Shown: positions 35,188-42,915 of the stretch, one piece after another
Layout of the letters: the number at the start of each line of letters is the position of its first letter
Numbering within the stretch: the first letter of the stretch is position 1
Assembly: GCA_016234555.1 (NCBI GenBank)
Contig: JACRBJ010000035.1
Coordinates: 1 to 64,000, forward strand
Length of the DNA: 64,000 bases
Origin: Chloroflexota bacterium
GTDB lineage: Bacteria > Chloroflexota > Anaerolineae > Anaerolineales > Villigracilaceae
Direction of reading: 5' to 3'
The notes under the pieces: model-generated
Told to the model about the DNA's origin: nothing
Database searches by the model: none
Seen by the model: only the letters and a program-made list of their open reading frames with translations
Program-made: the position numbers and the translations under genes

Positions 35188-35604
35188 CTACTCTTCTTCT
35201 TCCGCGGGAATGACCAGCAGGTCTGTGGGATGCTCGGCATCCCACATTTCCTTGTACTGGGCGTTCGTCAAGCCGATGTTTTCGCGGTTGGTGATCTCGC
35301 CGTCATACACCGAGGGGGTGTTGATGCCGTTCTTGAGCGCCATATCGGCGCGGAAGTTGATCAGAATTTCACCCTCGCGGTTGATGCTTGGCGTAAACGT
35401 GCCCACGCCGGGAATCTTCACAGGCTGTCCGCTCCTGCAGAACCACAGGATCGCCTCGCTGGATTCCTGATAGACCGACATCACTTCGGACTTGTTCACT
35501 CCCGTCCGCATCGCCATCCACTCGGCTAACTTGTCGAGTTGTGCTGTGGGCTTGAGTTCAAGCCTAGGTCCGTACTGATTGACTGCTTGCACAATTTTCG
35601 CCAT
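35188..35604 (-). CDS. HU/IHF-like DNA-binding protein with acidic tail
   Basis: A 138-residue protein. Residues about 18-92 resemble the HU-like fold of larger, divergent members: helical LDKLAEWMAMRTGVNKSEV, then GQPVKIPGVGTFTPSI (the strand pair with the conserved G-x-GTF/ P-x-IGTF type motif) and EILINFRAD. The C-terminal 45 residues are an extension ending in a run of glutamates. It probably binds DNA non-specifically or at structured sites. AAGGAG precedes the ATG. It stands alone with its own terminator. Confidence 0.75.
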   Translation of the reverse strand: MAKIVQAVNQYGPRLELKPTAQLDKLAEWMAMRTGVNKSEVMSVYQESSEAILWFCRSGQPVKIPGVGTFTPSINREGEILINFRADMALKNGINTPSVYDGEITNRENIGLTNAQYKEMWDAEHPTDLLVIPAEEEE

Positions 35605-35710
35605 TTTGTTCTCCTTTCGAGATCGGCTCTACAGGAGGACATCCATATCCCCCTGCTTTACCGAAATTCTATATGCAAGGGAAATGGGAGTCAGTAGGAA
35701 ATTAGTGTGA

Positions 35711-35740
35711 AAATTGGGAGAAGAAAAGTCCGATTCAACG
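35711..35740 (+). repeat. 30-bp direct repeat, copy 1
   Basis: AAATTGGGAGAAGAAAAGTC followed by CGATTCAACG. It matches 36073-36102 at 27 of 30 positions by eye. The two copies bracket the small membrane protein gene. Confidence 0.65.
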
Positions 35741-35800
35741 TTTGAGAGTCTGGGAGAGACTTTGAAAGTCCTCTCGCTATAAAATCCACACCGTCGCTTT

Positions 35801-35831
35801 GCTTGTTCGGGGGCTTGGCCCCCGAACAAGC
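35801..35831 (+). other. Perfect 13-bp hairpin upstream of a small membrane protein
   Basis: GCTTGTTCGGGGG and CCCCCGAACAAGC enclose a 5-base loop. There is no T tract, so it is not a classical terminator; it sits 29 bases before the next ATG and could be a leader structure. Confidence 0.55.
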
Positions 35832-35860
35832 CTAATTCACAACCAAACGGAGGCATAAAA

Positions 35861-36049
35861 ATGATGGATCAGGTTTTCGACTGGTGTGTAAATGTTCTGG
35901 TGTATTGGGCGGGGATATTGGGAATCACGTACAAGGAGATCAACGTCTGGGTCTTTGTCATCATCTGGCCCATCGTGACCCTCCTGATGGCGGCGGTCAT
36001 CATCTGGCAGTGGCGGAGGATTCGACAGCTTGTGCAAAAGTCACCGTGA
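35861..36049 (+). CDS. Small single-pass or hairpin membrane protein
   Basis: A 62-residue protein with hydrophobic stretches near residues 8-22 and 29-48 and a basic C-terminus (WQWRRIRQLVQKS). I recognise no family. It is well supported as a gene by ACGGAGGC nine bases before the ATG and by its membrane-protein composition. It sits between two copies of a 30-bp direct repeat and after a strong hairpin. Confidence 0.62.
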   Translation: MMDQVFDWCVNVLVYWAGILGITYKEINVWVFVIIWPIVTLLMAAVIIWQWRRIRQLVQKSP

Positions 36050-36072
36050 GCCGAGAGGGATTCCGCTTGGGG

Positions 36073-36102
36073 AAATTGGGAGAGGAAAAGTCCAATTCGA
36101 CG
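36073..36102 (+). repeat. 30-bp direct repeat, copy 2
   Basis: AAATTGGGAGAGGAAAAGTC then CAATTCGACG. It lies 121 bases before the 598-residue unknown gene. Confidence 0.65.
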
Positions 36103-36222
36103 CACGAGGGGGATTGAATGTGCCTCGAATCCGATGTAAACTTTATTCAGGTCAAGGGAGCGTGCGTTGAACTGCGGGGGGAAATCTTCGTGTCTCGGAC
36201 GGAAAGTCAGTCGGAGGAAGAA

Positions 36223-38019
36223 ATGAACAAAAAACCCAACAAAGCCTTCTACTTGAACCATATACCGGTCCTTGCGTTGCGGGCTGAGCTATTGACTTTT
36301 CTCGATAAAGGGAGGATGGAGAACTCGATGGTTTCCCGCATGAAACAGGCGCTTGGAAGAAGGGCGATCAGCAATCCCCAAAAGACCATCGAGAGGCTGA
36401 ACCGCGAGGAACTGGTACGGGTCATTGGAAAGTGCCCGGAGATCGACAGGAAAAAACTCGTCGATTTGTTCGAGGAATACCGCTATGGCACAAATCCGTC
36501 CTTTTTTATCTACCTGTTCAAGCCGGAAGGCGTGGAACGAAAAAAAGCAAAAGACATACAAGCCACCCTGCGGGAGAAAATCGCAGACTATAACCAGTCC
36601 GTTCCCAAAAAATTACCCCGCGTGAAAAAGCTCGAAGTGGAGGACTTGATCGTGTTCCAGCATCAGCCCAAGGCGGAGGGTGAAACGGGAGACGAAAAGG
36701 AATCAAAAGACGGGACGATGTTGGAGATCATCGAAGGGACCTATCACTTCCAAAAACGGGTGGAACTGATCGACGACCACGAGAATCCCATCTCCATTTA
36801 TGAGACTGTTTATGGCTTTTTCTGGATCAACAGGGATCAGGGCTATGTGGTCATCCAGGCGCACGACCGCTCCATCCTCCACATCCTTGACGACGCCATT
36901 TCCGAAGCGGCGGGCTTGCACATGGTCAGCCTGACGATCACCAAGGAGTTGAAGAACGCCCTGCCGTTCCTGTTGACTGGAGCCGTCTGCTGTTCGAGCA
37001 AATTGCATGACCCAAACCCGGGCCCGGACAGGTTTCAACAGGTGTCCTTCACAGATGATCACCTTTACGACAAGGATTACAACCATTGGGAGCAGGAATA
37101 CCCCGAGGTATCCAGCGCGCGTTACAAAATTAAGATAAAAGGGATCGAGAAGAGTCGCATCCTGACCATCGGATTCGATTACGGGGAAATGAGCCTTGCC
37201 GGCAAACTGACCGCAAGCCAGTTCAGGGACTGGGCATTGAACCGCCTTTCCGAGCTCATAGGAAAAATCAGTGATTTCGCAAAGGAACCCTCCAGGTACA
37301 TCAAGACCAGAAAATTTACCACCATCAGGGAGTTGAGCGGATACACTGCCATTCAACGGGAAGTGATCACAAACCTGCTGGCGCTGCTGTTGGACCTAAA
37401 GAAGAAGCCCGGCAGCGGGATGTTGGAACGCTCCCCGCTTGAAATTGCCAGGGACCTGAGAGACCTGGTCCACGTACAATTCAGGGTGGTCTGTCGGAAC
37501 GAAGGCTGTACGTTGGATGGTTATCTTACCTGTCCGATTTGCAAGGGGAAATTCTTCCACGTGTTGGAGGATCATGGGATGTGGTCATTGGCGTGCGCGA
37601 ACGACAGGGAGGACAACTGGTCTGTGCTCCTGCCGATCGAAACCAAATGCGAGCAGGAACACGATTTGGAAATCTCAGCAAGGGATCTCGAAGACTGGAT
37701 CGAGATCCTGCCCGGCAGGGTGCTGCTCGATGCCATTTCTGATGTTGTCAGGAAGTACATTCCCAAGGTAGAGTTCAGTGGCGACGTTGAATACTTCATG
37801 ATCCACAGGCATTTCATGATTTACTATGAGAAGCCCGTCAAACTCTCCTCGCTCAAATCTGGGACAAGAACAATCATCTACAAAATACAAGCGCGGGATG
37901 TCATTAATAGCATCATCGCGGTAGGCGAAGGGAATCAGGCAATCCTGTCAGCGGGACAGGTTGCCCCTCCCAAAAGGGGCAAAAGCAGGAAACAGCTTTC
38001 ACCGTCAATGCCCACCTGA
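36223..38019 (+). CDS. Large protein of unknown function with a zinc-ribbon-like cluster
   Basis: A 598-residue soluble protein that I cannot assign. The N-terminal 130 residues are helical and charged (LNREELVRVIGKCPEIDR, LVDLFEEYRYGTNPSFFIYL). The middle (about 190-420) is mixed alpha/beta. A cysteine cluster, C424, C429, C437, C440 (CPICKGK) and C458, looks like a zinc ribbon. The C-terminal part holds strands such as EYFMIHRHFMIYYEKPV and a basic end (KRGKSRK). ATG 36223 has GGAGGAAG immediately upstream; the open frame extends 35 codons further but without a ribosome site. No membrane segment or known catalytic motif is seen. Confidence 0.72.
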   Translation: MNKKPNKAFYLNHIPVLALRAELLTFLDKGRMENSMVSRMKQALGRRAISNPQKTIERLNREELVRVIGKCPEIDRKKLVDLFEEYRYGTNPSFFIYLFKPEGVERKKAKDIQATLREKIADYNQSVPKKLPRVKKLEVEDLIVFQHQPKAEGETGDEKESKDGTMLEIIEGTYHFQKRVELIDDHENPISIYETVYGFFWINRDQGYVVIQAHDRSILHILDDAISEAAGLHMVSLTITKELKNALPFLLTGAVCCSSKLHDPNPGPDRFQQVSFTDDHLYDKDYNHWEQEYPEVSSARYKIKIKGIEKSRILTIGFDYGEMSLAGKLTASQFRDWALNRLSELIGKISDFAKEPSRYIKTRKFTTIRELSGYTAIQREVITNLLALLLDLKKKPGSGMLERSPLEIARDLRDLVHVQFRVVCRNEGCTLDGYLTCPICKGKFFHVLEDHGMWSLACANDREDNWSVLLPIETKCEQEHDLEISARDLEDWIEILPGRVLLDAISDVVRKYIPKVEFSGDVEYFMIHRHFMIYYEKPVKLSSLKSGTRTIIYKIQARDVINSIIAVGEGNQAILSAGQVAPPKRGKSRKQLSPSMPT

Positions 38020-38031
38020 GAGTTGTCGTGT

Positions 38032-38388
38032 CTATTGAATGATATTCTCGAAATGCGTGACCACGGGCTTTGCGCCTGGTTTACCTTCCACCGATATGAC
38101 GTCGATCTGCCAGTGGTCGATTTCATATTCTGCGGCGTAGTGTTCGGCGGCGGCAAGCATGTGCTGTTGTTTGCGCGGGGTGACGGAGATTTCGGGCAGT
38201 CCCATGCTGGCTGAGGTTCGGGTCTTGACTTCGACGAAGAGGGTCACGTCACCCAGCCGCGCGACGATGTCGATTTCCCCATACGGCGTGCGGACGTTGC
38301 GCGCGATGACCTCATAGCCATGTTCAGCCAGCCAGTCCGCGGCAATCCCTTCGCCCCAGTCGCCGACTTCCTTCCTGTACCGCGTCAT
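38032..38388 (-). CDS. yraN: YraN/UPF0102 family nuclease-fold protein
   Basis: A 118-residue protein of the YraN family, a restriction-endonuclease-like fold of unproven role in many bacteria. Signature blocks are GEGIAADWLAEHGYEVIARN, TPYGEIDIVARLGDVTLFVEVKTRTS (the Asp / Glu-x-Lys core) and TPRKQQHMLAAAEHYAAE. The length is typical. Its start overlaps the stop of the upstream glycosyltransferase by four bases (ATGA), so the two genes are translationally coupled. Confidence 0.92.
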   Translation of the reverse strand: MTRYRKEVGDWGEGIAADWLAEHGYEVIARNVRTPYGEIDIVARLGDVTLFVEVKTRTSASMGLPEISVTPRKQQHMLAAAEHYAAEYEIDHWQIDVISVEGKPGAKPVVTHFENIIQ

Positions 38389-39587
38389 TGGTCGAATTCT
38401 TCCAACAGTTTCTTCAGGTGGATGGACCAGTCGCCCTTGCGCGGTTTGTATTCGCTCCTGGTTCTTTCATAGTGATCCAGCATCAGCGCGGTGGCGCGTT
38501 CGATGGAATAGATGGACGATTCCTTCCGCGCCGATTCGCTCATTTGGGCACGCAGGTTAGGGTCCAGGCAAAGGCGGGTGAGTTTGGCGGTGAAGGCGGG
38601 CAGGTCGTGTGTGGCGAGCAGTCCCGTTTCCTCATCCCGTACCGTATCGCCCACGCCGACGGAATGAATGCCCATGACCGGCAGGCCCGCTCCCATGGCT
38701 TCGATGACCGAAAGCGGATGAACCTCGGTGATGGATGCCGTGACGAAAGCGTCGCACATGGCAAGGTAGGCGGGAAGCTCGGGATAGTTGATCCTGCCCA
38801 GAAAGCGGATGCGCTCCCCAAGCTCCAACTCGGCGGCGAGCGTGCGGATTTCCTCCTCGAATTGCTGGATGCCGCTTCCGAGCAGCAGGAGATGTGCGTT
38901 GGGCAGGGCTTGCGCCACGCCCGCAAAGGCGTGCAACAGGAAGGGCAGGTTCTTTTCAGGGGCGAGACGTCCCGAATAGACCAGCAGGACATCGTCTGCC
39001 GTGTAACCAAGCTCGGCGCGCGAAAACGGCTTTGCGTCGTGGAAGCTTTTCAAATCCACGCCGTTGGGGATGACAGCCACATTTGTGCTTACATTGAGAC
39101 GGCGCAGCACCTTTTCCATCCCTGCCGATGGCGCAATCACAAGGTCAACTGCTTCACAGAAGGACGGCATGTAGGCTTGCAGCAGTCCCTCGCTGATTTC
39201 ATGCGGCATCATGGGCAGGTAGGCTTGTGCGTACAGGTCGTAACGGGTGTGGTTGGTGAATACGATGGGAATTTGCGCCGGGCGACAGTAGCGCAGGGCA
39301 AGGCGTCCGCTCAGAAATGGGTGATGAACATGGACGATATCCATGCTTTTCAGGAGCTTTTTCGCGGCGGTTGAATATCGCAGGGATAGATAGAATCCCG
39401 AATCAGCCAGCGGCACGCCCTTGCTTTGGATTACATGCGGGTCGTCATCCTTGTATTCCAGTTCGCCGAAGGTGAAGACGAAAACCTCATGCCCTGCCAG
39501 TTCCAGATGCCGCTTGTTAATCTCAACGTGGTTTGTGATCCCGCTGACGTAAGGCTTGTAACTATCCAGCATCATTCCGATTTTCAT
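38385..39587 (-). CDS. GT4-family glycosyltransferase
   Basis: A 400-residue GT-B-fold glycosyltransferase. The N-terminal domain begins MKIGMMLDSYKPYVSGITNH with VHVHHPFLSG. The C-terminal nucleotide-sugar domain has VLLVYSGRLAPEKNL, HLLLLGSGIQ, RIRFLGRINYPELP and the E-x7-E-type segment TEVHPLSVIEAMGAGLPVMG. Related to enzymes making phosphatidyl-inositol mannoside or diglucosyl-diacylglycerol lipids; donor and acceptor are not decidable. Coupled to yraN downstream. Confidence 0.9.
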   Translation of the reverse strand: MKIGMMLDSYKPYVSGITNHVEINKRHLELAGHEVFVFTFGELEYKDDDPHVIQSKGVPLADSGFYLSLRYSTAAKKLLKSMDIVHVHHPFLSGRLALRYCRPAQIPIVFTNHTRYDLYAQAYLPMMPHEISEGLLQAYMPSFCEAVDLVIAPSAGMEKVLRRLNVSTNVAVIPNGVDLKSFHDAKPFSRAELGYTADDVLLVYSGRLAPEKNLPFLLHAFAGVAQALPNAHLLLLGSGIQQFEEEIRTLAAELELGERIRFLGRINYPELPAYLAMCDAFVTASITEVHPLSVIEAMGAGLPVMGIHSVGVGDTVRDEETGLLATHDLPAFTAKLTRLCLDPNLRAQMSESARKESSIYSIERATALMLDHYERTRSEYKPRKGDWSIHLKKLLEEFDQ

Positions 39588-39690
39588 GACGCTATGCTAA
39601 GACAAGGGAGGGGGAATGTCAAGGATGAGCATCCTGGTGATTATCCACATCTTTTGTACTCGCCAACTCCAGAGAAGAAAATACAGTCCC

Positions 39691-39760
39691 AGCCGCGAAT
39701 TACGCGGATGTGCGCGGATTTTTAAACCAATTCGTGAAAATTGGTGAAGTTCGCGGCAAA
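39691..39760. repeat. Gene-less relative of the GxxExxY flanking repeats
   Basis: Starts with GCCGCGAATTACGCGGAT and ends with GAAGTTCGCGGCAAA, forming inverted ends. The right 50 bases align at roughly 70% with 19840-19890, by eye. No open frame lies inside, so it resembles a non-autonomous or remnant copy. Confidence 0.55.
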
Positions 39761-39853
39761 ATGCATTTGACCTGTGGTTTCAAATGACGCACGATGGGCT
39801 TGTGGGTAATCACCAGTGAGCGTCTGCATGATAAAATGCGGTCAAGGAGATTT

Positions 39854-40069
39854 ATGGTTGCGAAGTTGATTTTGCGTGGCAAAGTGTACGAGGTAAAGGC
39901 GGGCATGTCCCTGCTTCATGCCTTGAAGAAATGCAATATCGTCCCCGAATCGGTGATTGCCGTCCGCGACGGCGTGATGATCACCGACGACGAGATTCTG
40001 CGCCCCGGCGACGAAGTCAAGCTGGTCGCCGTGATTTCGGGTGGTTCAAGAAGTGACAGTCACCTTTAA
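39854..40069 (+). CDS. Ubiquitin-like sulfur carrier (MoaD/ThiS/TtuB type) with a C-terminal tail
   Basis: A 71-residue beta-grasp protein: MVAKLILRGKVYEVKAGMSL, LHALKKC and RPGDEVKLVAVISGG. In this family the protein must end in Gly-Gly so that the last Gly can be adenylated and turned into a thiocarboxylate. Here the Gly63-Gly64 pair is followed by seven more residues, SRSDSHL, which are encoded by a perfect palindrome (40051-40083). The gene lies 18 bases upstream of a TtuA-like tRNA thiolase, so it probably serves as its TtuB. Either the tail is removed by a protease, or the carrier is impaired. AAGGAGA precedes the ATG at 39854. Confidence 0.85.
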   Translation: MVAKLILRGKVYEVKAGMSLLHALKKCNIVPESVIAVRDGVMITDDEILRPGDEVKLVAVISGGSRSDSHL

Positions 40070-40083
40070 GGTGACTGTCACTT
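40051..40083. repeat. 33-bp perfect palindrome spanning the sulfur-carrier stop codon
   Basis: AAGTGACAGTCACCTT, a single T, then its exact reverse complement AAGGTGACTGTCACTT. The stop codon TAA lies at the centre. The stem also sits immediately before the ttuA start and could act as a weak terminator or attenuating hairpin. Confidence 0.9.
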
Positions 40084-40087
40084 ACGG

Positions 40088-41029
40088 ATGAAAATTATGA
40101 ATTGCCGCAGATGTGACCAGAAAGCCGTCATCCATATGCGTCAGCACAAACTGGCGTTGTGCGCCGAACATTACCTCGAATGGATTCCCGAACAGACGGA
40201 ACGCTTCATCAAAAAGTACGGGATGTTCACCCGCGACGAGAAAATCCTCGTGGCGGTTTCGGGCGGCAAGGACTCGCTCTCGCTGTGGGACATTCTCGCA
40301 CGGCTTGGATATCAGGCTGACGGCTTGTATCTTGGCTTGGGCATCGATGCAGGCATCAGTTACTCGCACGAGTCCCAAAGGCTGACGGAGAAATTTGCAA
40401 GCGAGCATAATTTGAAGTTGCATGTTGTGGACATCGAAAAGGAGTACGGCAAATCCATCCCCGTGCTGGCTGACATCAGTTATCGCGGACATGGTCGTCC
40501 CTGTGCCGTATGCGGACTTGCCAAGCGGCACGAGATGAACCGCATTGCGCGCGACTTCGGCTACGATGTGCTTGCCACCGGTCACAACCTGGACGATGAA
40601 GCTGCCGTGTTGTTTGGCAATACCTTGAAGTGGGTGGGCGACTATATTTTGCGACAGGGTCCCGTCTTGCCGGGCACCGACGGGCTGGCGCGGAAGGTCA
40701 AACCGCTTTGCCGTTTCTACGAGCGCGAGATGACCGCCTATGCCATCGCGCGCGGCATCGAATACATTTATGAGGAATGTCCCTTTGCGGATGGATCACA
40801 GTCCATCTTCCACAAGGAGGCGTTGAATCAACTGGAAACCGCAAGACCCGGCACGAAGCTGATCTTTTACCTGAGTTTTCTGGAAGCGAAGAACAACGGG
40901 AATTTGTTCGTGGAGAAGAGCGCCGGGCAGTCTCAATTACATCCCTGCCTCAAATGCGGACAACCGACGTCCGCGCCCGGTCTCTGCTCGTTTTGCAGGA
41001 TGATCGAAAAGGCGGAAAATCCCACCTAA
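40088..41029 (+). CDS. ttuA: tRNA 2-thiolation protein, TtuA/NcsA/CTU1 family
   Basis: A 313-residue cytosolic enzyme. An N-terminal zinc finger (C6-x2-C9 ... C25-x2-H28) is followed by the PP-loop SGGKDS (58-63), the catalytic cysteine pair region GRPCAVCGLAKRH, ATGHNLDDEAA, and a C-terminal zinc finger CLKCGQPTSAPGLCSFC. This exact layout fits TtuA, which makes 2-thio-ribothymidine at tRNA position 54 using a ubiquitin-like carrier and an Fe-S cluster; CTU1/NcsA, acting at position 34, is the close alternative. The preceding carrier gene supports the pairing. No strong ribosome site; translation may depend on the upstream gene. Confidence 0.87.
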   Translation: MKIMNCRRCDQKAVIHMRQHKLALCAEHYLEWIPEQTERFIKKYGMFTRDEKILVAVSGGKDSLSLWDILARLGYQADGLYLGLGIDAGISYSHESQRLTEKFASEHNLKLHVVDIEKEYGKSIPVLADISYRGHGRPCAVCGLAKRHEMNRIARDFGYDVLATGHNLDDEAAVLFGNTLKWVGDYILRQGPVLPGTDGLARKVKPLCRFYEREMTAYAIARGIEYIYEECPFADGSQSIFHKEALNQLETARPGTKLIFYLSFLEAKNNGNLFVEKSAGQSQLHPCLKCGQPTSAPGLCSFCRMIEKAENPT

Positions 41030-41033
41030 ACAA

Positions 41034-41066
41034 AAACTTCGGAAATCCGTCGGGTTTCCGAAGTTT
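41034..41066. terminator. Bidirectional terminator between ttuA and the Ser/Thr kinase
   Basis: AAACTTCGGAAATCC and GGTTTCCGAAGTTT form a stem with A/T runs on both sides, between two convergent stop codons. Its stem is shared with the terminator at 24366-24396. Confidence 0.8.
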
Positions 41067-42053
41067 CTATCTTGCCATTGTCGCGAACAAGCCAATCAGG
41101 AACAATGCCAGCGCCGCATAACCGACCATGCGTTCCTGCGGGAGCAGCGAGAAGGCGGAGGTCAATCCGGGTCTCTTGAAATCGACTCGGTCGGGAATTT
41201 CCTGTGTGCCAAACAGGGCTTCGCGGAATTCGAGGATGCTCTGGGGGCGGTCATCGGGATGAAGCGACATCGCCCAAAGGACGGCTTTTTCGACGCGGGC
41301 GCCGATGCTGGGATTGATGTCCCGCGGCGGAGTCAGGTTCCGCGTATCCAAGAATCGTTTGCGCGCCTCGGCGGGCGGCTCGTTGGTCAACAGGTGATAG
41401 AGGGTTGCGCCAAAGGAAAAGATGTCGGCGCGGACATCCGTGTGCGAGTCATCGCCGCCGTATTGCTCGAGCGGAGTGTAAAGCGCGGTTCCCTGTCCCT
41501 GAATGATGGTGATGGTCACTTCGTTGGGGGCGAGGATCTTCACTAGACCGAAATCCACCAGCTTGATCAAGCCGCTGGGAGTGATTTTCAGGTTGCTGGG
41601 TTTGATATCGCGGTGGATGATGGGAGGGTTCTGCTGGTGCAGGTAGTCCAGCGCATCCGTCAATTGCGCCGCCCAGCGCAATACCTCCTTTTCGGGCAGG
41701 AAGGTTTTATTGCGGCGCGCTTCCAGCATCCGTTCGCGCAGGTCCATGCCAGGCACATAGTCCATCACCAGGTAGTCACGCGGACCCTCGGAGAAGAAGT
41801 CCGACACTTTGGGCAGGTTGGGATGGTCGAGGCGCGCAAGAACAGAAGCCTCGCGAAAGAATTGTTCGCGTGCCTGTTCGATGAATTGGGTTGGGAGCGC
41901 GCGGTTGTGCTCGACTTCCTTGATGGCGCACAGCCTGCCCTGCAGTCGGGTGTCGTCTGCAAGGTAAATACTGCCCGTGCCGCCTTGTCCGATTTGTTCA
42001 CGGATCTTGTAGCGGCTGCGCAGCGCGTCCCCTTTCTTTAGCGGATGGGGCAC
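41067..42053 (-). CDS. Eukaryotic-type Ser/Thr protein kinase with C-terminal membrane anchor
   Basis: A 328-residue Hanks-type kinase. Gly-rich loop IGQGGTGSIYLADD (21-34), Lys45 (AIKEVE), catalytic HRDIKPSN (147-154), DFG at 167-169, and an activation segment GTALYTPLEQYGG in place of the usual TPxYMAPE. A single membrane segment lies at the C-terminus (about 305-326) with almost nothing outside, so it is a membrane-tethered cytosolic kinase without an external sensor. It is divergent from an FHA-domain regulator, which is a likely phospho-threonine reader in the same pathway. Confidence 0.92.
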   Translation of the reverse strand: MPHPLKKGDALRSRYKIREQIGQGGTGSIYLADDTRLQGRLCAIKEVEHNRALPTQFIEQAREQFFREASVLARLDHPNLPKVSDFFSEGPRDYLVMDYVPGMDLRERMLEARRNKTFLPEKEVLRWAAQLTDALDYLHQQNPPIIHRDIKPSNLKITPSGLIKLVDFGLVKILAPNEVTITIIQGQGTALYTPLEQYGGDDSHTDVRADIFSFGATLYHLLTNEPPAEARKRFLDTRNLTPPRDINPSIGARVEKAVLWAMSLHPDDRPQSILEFREALFGTQEIPDRVDFKRPGLTSAFSLLPQERMVGYAALALFLIGLFATMAR

Positions 42054-42212
42054 CTCTTCTCCTTAATTGGTACTGCTGTCTTGCGTGTGGATTCTGTTCG
42101 TGTGTCGGTTTTGATCGGATGATATTTTCGGCGTGTATCACTCGATGCTTTTGGACGCGTGTTTCAAACTCCTTGCGACGTTCAAACAAGTATGCACAGA
42201 ATTCCACTTTTC

Positions 42213-42221
42213 TGCTATATT
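42213..42221 (+). promoter_or_regulatory. Extended -10 promoter of the FHA regulator
   Basis: TGCTATATT, an extended -10, 35 bases before the ATG at 42257. No clear -35 is seen, as is usual for extended -10 promoters. Confidence 0.5.
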
Positions 42222-42256
42222 ATAAGCGTCTTTATCATGATTATCCGAGGCAATTT

Positions 42257-42913
42257 ATGAAACATGAAGAGGAATTTCCCATACTCATCGCGCAGGAAGG
42301 ACCGCTCAAGGGACAGCGGTGGTCTTTGAGCCGCACATTGATGATCGGTCGTGATCCCACTTGTGAGATCAATGTGCAGGATCGTCAAGTCTCGCGTTTC
42401 CACGCCCGTATCACGCCCACACCCGAAGGCGTGACTATTGAGGATTTGGGCAGCAAGAATGGAACCAACCACAACGGGACCGAACTGGCGACGCCCATCA
42501 TGTTGCAGGACGGCGATGTGTTGGGTGTTGCGCTGGCGCAGCAGTTCCTGTTCCTCACTTCCGACGCCACCATGCCGCTCGCCGAAGGCGGCATCCGTTC
42601 GGGGCGTTTGTTGATGGATCAAAAGTCCCACCAGGTCTGGGTCAACCAGCAGCAGGTTGTGCCGCCCCTGTCAGCTCAGCAATACAAACTGCTGTGGATG
42701 TTGTACGAAAATCAGGGACAGGTCATCAGCCGCAGCAATCTCGTATCGGCAGTGTGGGGCGAGGAACAAATGGCTGGAGTGTCCGACCAGGCTTTGGACG
42801 CGCTCATCCGCCGCCTGCGCGACCGTCTTGCCTCGCTGGACCCGACACATCAATATATTGACTCCGTGCGCGGACATGGCGTCCGCCTGGATAACCCCCC
42901 GGCAGGTGGATAA
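42257..42913 (+). CDS. FHA domain fused to an OmpR-type winged-helix DNA-binding domain
   Basis: A 218-residue transcription regulator. The FHA domain (about residues 8-100) has all core positions: MIGRDPTCEI, QVSRFHARI and LGSKNGTNHNGTEL. The C-terminal winged helix (about 120-215) contains PPLSAQQYKLLWMLYENQGQ, SRSNLVSAVWG, ALDALIRRLRDRL and YIDSVRGHGVRL, which are typical of Trans_reg_C. FHA binds phosphothreonine, so the Ser/Thr kinase encoded divergently next door probably controls it. GAGG precedes the ATG. Confidence 0.93.
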   Translation: MKHEEEFPILIAQEGPLKGQRWSLSRTLMIGRDPTCEINVQDRQVSRFHARITPTPEGVTIEDLGSKNGTNHNGTELATPIMLQDGDVLGVALAQQFLFLTSDATMPLAEGGIRSGRLLMDQKSHQVWVNQQQVVPPLSAQQYKLLWMLYENQGQVISRSNLVSAVWGEEQMAGVSDQALDALIRRLRDRLASLDPTHQYIDSVRGHGVRLDNPPAGG

Positions 42914-42915
42914 AA

